Source of the DNA: Hymenopus coronatus
Taxonomy: Eukaryota > Arthropoda > Insecta > Mantodea > Hymenopodidae
Assembly (NCBI GenBank): GCA_030762935.1
Contig: CM060893.1
Coordinates: forward strand, 9,840,001 to 9,904,000
DNA length: 64,000 bases
Direction of reading: 5' to 3'
Of this stretch, positions 57,899-64,000 are shown in pieces (position 1 is the first letter of the stretch; the number at the start of each line of letters is the position of its first letter). Under the pieces are notes generated by a model. The model was not told the DNA's origin. It saw only the letters and a list, made by a program, of their open reading frames with translations, and did no database searches. The position numbers and the translations under genes are program-made.

Positions 57899-58381
57899 GC
57901 TAATGTCTTCATAATAAGATGAAGCATCTGTTTTCAGCCAACTAACTTCTTCTTTAATTACTGCTTCATTACCCACTTCATGACTACTACTGTATTCAAC
58001 CATCATTACAGGCTTCTTTGGTACAAATTCATTCTCATTCTGAGAACCAAGGTCTGAAACCAGCCTCTGTTCCTCAGTTTCCAGTTTGCTACCTATCTCA
58101 CAGTTCCTGCTGCATGCAATAGTCTCTGATTTACTCTGATTTTCAGTGACAAAGTCTTCATCTTTCTGTAAAAAATTCTTTGGAAGAGGAGTCTCTAATT
58201 TAATTTCTGTTTTGACTGCCAGGTTACAAACATTGTCTGCAACTACAGCACAATTGTTGGGCTTTATTTCATTTACATTCGTGGGAAAGAATTCTCTCTC
58301 ATTCTGTGATGTTAGGGAATCTGAGAGACGATCCTCTTCTTTGATTTCCATTTTGGTATCCATTTCAAAATCCTGTTTCAT
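57899..58381 (-). CDS. Zinc-finger gene, exon 1 (acidic leader)
   Basis: ATG at 58381 to donor ATTAGC then GTAAGT; 161 codons, phase 0. The protein is acidic and low in order. Residues 5-33 and 94-121 are related modules (x-E-x-x-x-K-x-E-x-x-EE, then SQNE-x-EF-x-P), so the leader grew by duplication. Four psi-K-x-E motifs (IKEE at 13, VKTE at 56, IKLE at 60, IKEE at 142) fit the SUMO consensus; such IKEE leaders are frequent in insect C2H2 proteins. The frame is open upstream (FIKLKQHYW) to an acceptor TTTCTTTTTCCATAG at 58410-58411, so the true first coding exon may lie further right. If so, ATG 58381 would be internal. Confidence 0.85.
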
Positions 58382-58409
58382 CCAATAGTGCTGTTTTAAT
58401 TTAATAAAC

Positions 58410-58881
58410 CTATGGAAAAAGAAATGTATGAATAATATGAAAACTATATTATATTAAAAATGGAAAAACATACAACAAAAAAATAGGGTGCCTGCAATTC
58501 TTAAGACGACACATACATAATAATGATAATTTTTATAATATTAAACTTATTTGTTTCTTCTCTGAAGCCATAATATTTATAGTACAGAAAATACGTACAT
58601 GAAACATACATAGGCCAAGTTATATCATTATAGTTTTGAAGTAAACATATGTTTTAATATTTAAAATGGTGATTGTTTTACCTCTAAGGTTCCAGAATTT
58701 CTTCAGAATCTCTGTTATATTTAAAACGATTTACATTATCCTTTGTTCATTTTATTATCACTAAAGCTTACAATTATAATATTGTGTTGTTTTCTAATAT
58801 TTTGCAACAAATTATATTTTTAATTTTGGCAATGAATGCAATGTATAGAGTAGAAAAGTGTAGTCAGATTAAAATATTCAA
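58410..58881. other. Upstream of zinc-finger exon 1, nothing recognised
   Basis: AT-rich; presumably intron or 5' flank. No upstream exon could be placed. Confidence 0.4.
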
Positions 58882-58953
58882 TGCCATAGCTGGATATGAA
58901 CCATGCACATTCTAGTCTCTAGTCAGTTGCTCTAACCACTGAGCTACCATGGC
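58882..58953 (-). tRNA. tRNA-like pseudogene, 72 nt
   Basis: Minus strand starts GCCATGGTAGCTCAGTGG and ends CTATGGCA. It gives a 7-bp acceptor stem (one G-U), a perfect 4-bp D stem (GCTC/GAGC), and GGTTCAT as a changed T loop. The anticodon stem (ACTGA against CTAGA) and T stem are mispaired, so it is a dead tRNA or the head of a lost SINE. Anticodon not assigned. Confidence 0.4.
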
Positions 58954-59019
58954 AATATGCTGACACGACATTAAATTCGTCAACAGACTTGCATGTTCCT
59001 TGGTAAACCAGAGGTATAG

Positions 59020-59119
59020 TATAGTGTTTACTGCTCTCTTTTACTACTTTGGCACTGAAGGTGATGACACTGTTTATAGATGGAATGGAGAGGGAGCACC
59101 GGTGGAAACTGGAGAACCC
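59020..59119 (-). repeat. SINE family B, 3' half, minus
   Basis: Minus: GGGTTCTCCAGTTTCCACCGG to GCAGTAAACACTAT. The tRNA-like head is missing. Confidence 0.75.
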
Positions 59120-59420
59120 AATTTGCAGATAAGGACAATAATTTTAAAAAGAAATTGGTCAACTAGTGGATTTTTGCTGGCCAAGCAATAGATACCAATG
59201 TTTAATTTCTAGAGTTTTAAGCACATTCAGAAAAAGTAATCAAAATCATAGTTTTGCTTCATTTAATCAAAATATCACTATAAATATTTGATACTGAGAT
59301 AAATTCCTCACAGATTACAGTAAAGCGCTTCGAGTTTTAAAAATATTTAAATGGTTTAATTAATGTTAGAAAAATCCCAAACTTTAATTGGTGAACTATA
59401 GGAGCAATAATTTTATGGGG
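59120..59420. other. Intergenic sequence, nothing recognised
   Basis: No feature supported. Confidence 0.4.
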
Positions 59421-59643
59421 CAGGAAAGACCACTTAATTTTGCTGAGATGCTTCTTTATCAGGCTTAAAGTTCTTTTGCATGCCATAAATCTACAACATG
59501 GGACCAATGGCTCTAAGTCTTTCTGAAGTAAGCCTGCTAAGAATGACTTTTTACAACCAGAAGAAATCCATTGCCCTACGCTGAGTTTGAACCTGCTATC
59601 TTGGAAACCCAAGGCTAGCATGTTACCCCTAGACCACGGAGGA
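59421..59643 (-). repeat. SINE family A, minus, lacking its 3' end
   Basis: Head CCTCCGTGGTCTAGGGGTAAC, B box GGTTCAAACTC, body up to AATTAAGTGGTC; the last 50-60 bp of the family are absent. Confidence 0.8.
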
Positions 59644-59904
59644 CTAATTCATCTCTAAATAACATGCTTTAAGGCAATTAATCGTACACTCCCAATCTAG
59701 GAACCACTACATCACTGTATCCATCAATAATGTACTGATTCAATAAACTTCTGCTGTAGCTAAAGTTGAAAAGTTATGTACTGCATTACTAAATGTGGAG
59801 AATAGACTTATGTAACACTCATTCACTTTACTTTGCATTTATAATAGATTTATAAGCACAACTTTTTTCACTTTTTGTCACTTGTGCAACACTTTGCTTT
59901 TTAA

Positions 59905-60105
59905 AGGTAATGGTTGTCCCACCTTAGGAATCATGATAACACCACTTCTTCTGTCCTTGTCTCTCTGTATGTTGCAAGCACTCACAATCTGAACAGAGTG
60001 GAAGAAGCCAAGTGTAGAGAGTCCTAAGGCACAAACTGTAGCAGAGGGATCTATGAAGCTAAACCACAATGCACCATGGCTGTGGGATGTGTTAGGCCTA
60101 AAGCC
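59905..60105 (-). repeat. Dispersed repeat E, copy 1
   Basis: Shares the order ATCCCTC...GC-x-x-AGG-x-x-CTC...CCTTAGG with the complement of 63632-63780. Loosely matched; class unknown. Confidence 0.35.
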
Positions 60106-60212
60106 ACACAAAATACTACACAGAAAGAATGTTTAACTGTTATTTTTTGCACTCTTACTGATAGTGTAGCTGATAATGACGTTACTTGGCCATATGTACA
60201 TGCGGTCACAAA

Positions 60213-60487
60213 AAAAATGAAATGGCGTTTTATTTATGGACGCTCTTTAACTGCTGTGGTCCTCAGCGTCCCATTGTATACTGGACGTAAAAGGCCGCTT
60301 AATTTTGCTCAGAGGCCTCTCTACCAGGCTTGAGGTTCTTCTATGTGCCGTAAATCTACGACACGGGACCCACGGCTTTACTTCCCTTCCAAAGGAAGCC
60401 ATGCTAAGAAGTTTTACACCTGAAAAAATCCATCGTCCTCCGCCGGGTTTGAACCCGTGACCTTGGGTATATGAAGTTAGCATGGTA
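60213..60487 (-). repeat. SINE family A, head-truncated, with 13-bp duplication
   Basis: A well preserved family A body with B box GGGTTCAAACCC, but the first 20 or so bases of the head (A box) are missing. A perfect 13-bp direct repeat ATGCGGTCACAAA borders it (60200-60212 and 60488-60500), so truncation happened at insertion. Confidence 0.93.
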
Positions 60488-60734
60488 ATGCGGTCACAAA
60501 GAAGAGTGGCTGGGTATGCCATATGACATCTGCTTTCTATATTCCCTAGTCCTTAAGGACTACCTTGAGTATGAGAATATAATTATTTTGAATAACTGGT
60601 ACTCTTGTATTAAGATATTTAATAAAATTAATGAAATGAACCAGAATCTGGTACATAAAACATGGTACAAAGATCAGGAGTTAAACCCACATATAAACTC
60701 TACACTTTTAATACTTCTGTTCCTCATACCACTC

Positions 60735-60850
60735 ACCCGTTCAAGGCATAATGGGAACATTGCTTCTGCTGTCCTTGTATTGCTTTAACAACTTTTTGTC
60801 TAAGTTGTGCTTCAAAATGTGACACCAGTTTGCTCCATAAATATATACGA
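60735..60850 (+). repeat. Dispersed repeat E, copy 2
   Basis: GGCATAATGGGAAC and AGTTGTGCTTCAAAATGT, then AGTTTGCTCCATAAA, match pieces of 63632-63865 with the middle deleted. Confidence 0.5.
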
Positions 60851-60902
60851 TGGTTGCAATGCACACATAGATGGATGGCACACATACACACACAATGGCT
60901 CG

Positions 60903-60945
60903 CCTGCAGCGCCAGCAGTAGTAAAAGTGGGCATTAAACACTATC
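60903..60945 (+). repeat. SINE family B, 3'-terminal fragment
   Basis: CCTGCAGCGCCAGCAGTAG then GGGCATTAAACACTATC: only the last 45 bp of the family. Confidence 0.6.
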
Positions 60946-61274
60946 ATACAACACACAACTGTCTTAGAAACGGTCTCATTACTTAGTTCCTTATGAGTAG
61001 AAGAGAAATAAGGGAATACACTAGACTAAACTGACAGTCACATGTTTTAAAATGTGGTTGCTAAGGGATTGAGATCCATTTCTTTGTGTGGCAACTTGTA
61101 TGAGAAAAGTATGTTTTTTAAAACTGAAACCAATAGAAAGGAATATCTCAAAAATTGCCAATTCCACAAAAAACAATTTATGACATAAGTTGTGTGTCCT
61201 TAGTAGATTTACATTATCTGTGTAGTAAGTTTTTCTTATCTCTTACAGTTTTAATTATGTAAAATTCAGAAAAA
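60946..61274. other. Intergenic sequence, nothing recognised
   Basis: No feature supported. Confidence 0.4.
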
Positions 61275-61720
61275 TTAATCCAGAATAAAGTGGCCTTCTG
61301 AGTAAATCCAAGAAAATTCAAGATATATATTTTATTTGCCACATAAATATCTTAAATTCAAGAGGTTTTAATCAAAATTGTTATAGCTTTGTTTGAGAAA
61401 ATCAAAGTTTTCAAAAAATGTTCCATGTAAACGGTAATTGGTAGTGGGGGGGGGGGGAGATGACTTTCTTGAAAATCTTTGTGTTGCATCCTTGGAAGAG
61501 CCTAAACTTAATACCAAGTTTGGTATTTAATGACCTTTTCAATTTTGAGCTATGCTACCTACGTCCCCCCCCCCCCAACACACACACACACACGGAAATT
61601 TGTCCAAAAATGCTCTTTTTCGATTCAGGGGGGGCCTTAAAACATGTATTTTCGGTGAAATCTCGGTATTGAATTTTGGTTGCAACACAATACCTTCTCT
61701 ATACACTATGTAATTAGTTC
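61275..61720. repeat. Dispersed repeat D, copy 3
   Basis: Matches copy 2 at 54540-54965 end to end. Contains a 12-G run (61446-61457), a 12-C run (61565-61576) and a short CA repeat that vary between copies. Confidence 0.8.
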
Positions 61721-63398
61721 ATGTAGAAAATGTATAACCTTCGGCTACGGTTTACAGATTAGGTCCCTAAACATTTATAACAGACCTGTAACTACAAAGT
61801 GGCACTAGTGACAGAATAACAAAAGTAATGCCAAGTGGTGTAACCATCGTTTAGTAACAATGTTTGTTCTGTATGAGTGAGGTCGCCCAAAATGCATGGG
61901 TGAACTTCGGTCAAGCAACACCTTGTACTACTTAATGCCATGAACTTCAGCATTCGTAAATTAACAAGTAAAACATAATTATCCACCCGCGAGAATGAAA
62001 CCGTCAAATTATTGTTCTAAACACAATAATCAATTACCAAATATTATATGCGCATCTAAGCGTAAATCAACAATTAAACACAGTATGAATGAATTGTTGG
62101 TACGCAGTCTACTGTTCCGCTATCGAACGAAAACCATAATCATTACAACTGCAGTTATCGAACGACAACTGTACTCACTGTTTCCACTAAAGTTTAACAT
62201 AACTATACAAGTTTTGTAATAAAATTCTACACATTCTATGCTATAGTTCATCAATCAACAGAGTAGAATATTCGGTTTGTCCATCTTTTGTTCAACCTGA
62301 CTAATGTGATTACTCCTATAACTATTTATATCTTATTATTACTATGCAATTTACTTACAATATTGATAGACTACATAAACGTTGTTAAAAGTAACCATTA
62401 TCAAATAAATCTTCAAATAACTATTGCTAAATAGCTGAACGCCATTTGCAATTTTGCTTTCTCTTATTGATTGATTATTGAGGGTGTGGTTGAGAGATCC
62501 TGGCGGCAGTAAATGCAAAAACGTTCAGGTCTGGTTATGATCGTAAATAGGGAAACTTGTAATAATATCTAGTAAGCAATGAATCTGTAAATTAAATGAT
62601 AAAATGGAACTGTTATGTAGCAAGACATAACCAAACATAATTTATTTAGCGATCCTGCCGTTTATCTGGAAATGTTTTGAAATTATAACATCGTCTGCAA
62701 AATATTATATAAAAGCGAAGTGCCTGGGGAAATACATCATTGTCATTTATTCGGGAAAAAATTAAAGGTAAATAAATATACCATTTAGTGCCACCCATTG
62801 CTAATTCTTTCGCTAAGGTAAAGTTTCCCAAACAGTCGATAGTTGAATGCACGGAATTCAGAGGTCTGCACGTACTTGGGGTAAACCTTTAAGTCTTCGG
62901 TTGATTTTGGGCTTTATTAGAAAAATGTTTGTCATGCTCGAGCTTGAAAGTGAAGAATAAGCGATATAGCCTTCTGCATAGCATGTAATTTGTCGTGTAA
63001 ATATATTAAGGTAAACGAATGGTTGTTGGCAGATGTTCCACATGGGTAGTTTATTTGAAACATTACAAAAGAACCGTAATAAGAAATGCTGTGGTAGTAT
63101 TCCAGGAATAGATCTTGACAGTTTGGATTTCTTTAACCCAACTAGCTCTGTACCTACTAGAGTACTAGTTTAGCCATGTTGATAGTGAAGCTTATGCACC
63201 CATTTATTGCCAAGTTAAAGGATGCAAAGGATAAACTTGATACAGGGTAATACTTGGAATCACTAATATTAAGAATGCATCCATTTCAGTGGTAGCATTT
63301 TATTTGGCCCTTACACTATACATTTCATGTTTTAATGCAAAATTTTTCTTGTGTTACTTTTGTTCCTCATACACAACTCAAGTGGGTCACACCTGAGG
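61721..63398. other. Sequence without a supported gene
   Basis: TATATAAAAG at 62706-62715 on plus resembles a TATA box, with a TCATTG-type initiator about 35 bp on, but no exon follows convincingly. The minus frames 62646-62852 and 62858-63043 have no domain. This is where a first exon of the zinc-finger gene might lie, but none was identified. Confidence 0.35.
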
Positions 63399-63621
63399 TG
63401 GGCCACACTGTGGCCGAGTGGTTAGACCACTGGCCTGTCACCTAGATGACCCGAGTTCTATCCCAAGAGACCATATGTAAGATTTCTCCAGGTTCTTCGC
63501 TTTCCTCTGGCATCCCATTTCACTGGTGCTCCATCATCATTCCATGTATCTCCAGTGTCATCACCTGCGGTATAAGTAGTAAAAGCAAGTGTTAAACACT
63601 ACCAAAAAAAAAAAAAAAAAA
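63399..63621 (+). repeat. SINE family B with poly-A tail
   Basis: Head CACTGTGGCCGAGTGGTTAG, B box GAGTTCTATCCC, end GTTAAACACTACC and about 18 A. Flanked by near-identical CACACCTGAGG and ACACATGAGG, an aged target-site duplication. Internal deletion after ATGTAAGATTT. Confidence 0.9.
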
Positions 63622-63631
63622 ACACATGAGG

Positions 63632-63865
63632 CATCATGGGAACTTTGGTTCTGTTCTTGTGTTGCCAAAATTGGCAGCTCCTAAGGTGCAAAGAATAGCC
63701 AAGGAATTGAGGACCCTAAGCAACAAAACAGCTGAGGGATTTGTGAAAAGTAAATCCCAATGAACCACAATGTTAAGTGAAATTTTCTTTAGGCATTTTA
63801 TTTATTTTTTACTAAGTTGGCTAAGCTATGCTTAAAAATGTCAGTAGTTTGCCCTACATAAGTAA
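63632..63865 (+). repeat. Dispersed repeat E, copy 3 (longest)
   Basis: GGCATCATGGGAAC...AGCTATGCTTAAAAATGT...AGTTTGCCCTACATAA; shared with 60735-60850 and, reversed, 59905-60105. No coding or structural hallmark. Confidence 0.45.
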
Positions 63866-64000
63866 GGCTACCAAAAAGAGTGGGAGGGTGGGTAATACTT
63901 CTTTTGAGCAACATCTCATATTTAATGCTGTCCTTACTCATAGAAAACAACATTTTATATACTATTTGTCAGATTCCGTAATTAGGAAGTGAGATAAGGG
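63866..64000. other. Window end, nothing recognised
   Basis: No feature supported. Confidence 0.4.

Overview
This is an AT-rich stretch of animal nuclear DNA. Spliced genes with GT-AG introns, AATAAA polyadenylation signals, tRNA-derived SINEs, RNase H-bearing and other LINEs, Penelope-like elements (PLEs), mariner/Tc1 and hAT relics all point to a large arthropod genome. An insect is my best guess, possibly a polyneopteran, because of the acidic IKEE-type leader on the C2H2 protein. The species cannot be fixed from the sequence alone. There are no prokaryotic features and no CRISPR array.

Three host loci are supported, all on the minus strand. (1) 58.4 to 44.8 kb: a three-exon C2H2 zinc-finger gene (58381-57899, 51151-51120, 46099-44848). 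Its splice sites and phases join perfectly into a 588-residue protein with an acidic leader carrying SUMO-consensus-like sites and 11 zinc fingers. A one-base frameshift ends the array early and leaves a tail of eroded fingers. (2) 24.4 to 8.4 kb: a coiled-coil exon built on a 54-bp (18-residue) tandem repeat, followed 14.6 kb away by a phase-compatible terminal exon with ankyrin repeats. Together they would encode about 484 residues. (3) 7.3 to 6.1 kb: one well-bounded internal exon of unrecognised coding sequence and a possible terminal exon, the 3' end of a further gene.

Most of the rest is transposon debris. A nearly full-length but broken RNase H-bearing LINE (9.4-15.2 kb, plus) has a second 5'-truncated copy at 30.6-29.2 kb (minus). 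Other LINE pieces lie at 23.3-21.4 kb and 34.4-32.9 kb (minus). Two PLE 3' halves with RT and/or GIY-YIG endonuclease lie at 28.6-29.2 and 34.4-35.45 kb, each ending in a hammerhead-like motif. A third such motif with CCAAT and TATA boxes stands alone at 55.5 kb. DNA transposon relics include a mariner with both ends at 26.9-28.2 kb, mariner or Tc1 pieces at 0-0.65, 2.6-3.3, 48.8-49.7 and 52.4-53.0 kb, and hAT pieces at 16.7, 38.7-40.2 and 53.8-54.2 kb. Three tRNA-like SINE families (called A, B and C here) supply more than 20 copies or fragments.

The main structures left unexplained are a 540-bp inverted-repeat element (4624-5163), a dispersed 320-450 bp repeat with C/G homopolymers in three copies, a 129-bp tandem duplication, and the three hammerhead-like motifs. 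No intact transposase or reverse transcriptase ORF was found, so every mobile element here looks inactive.
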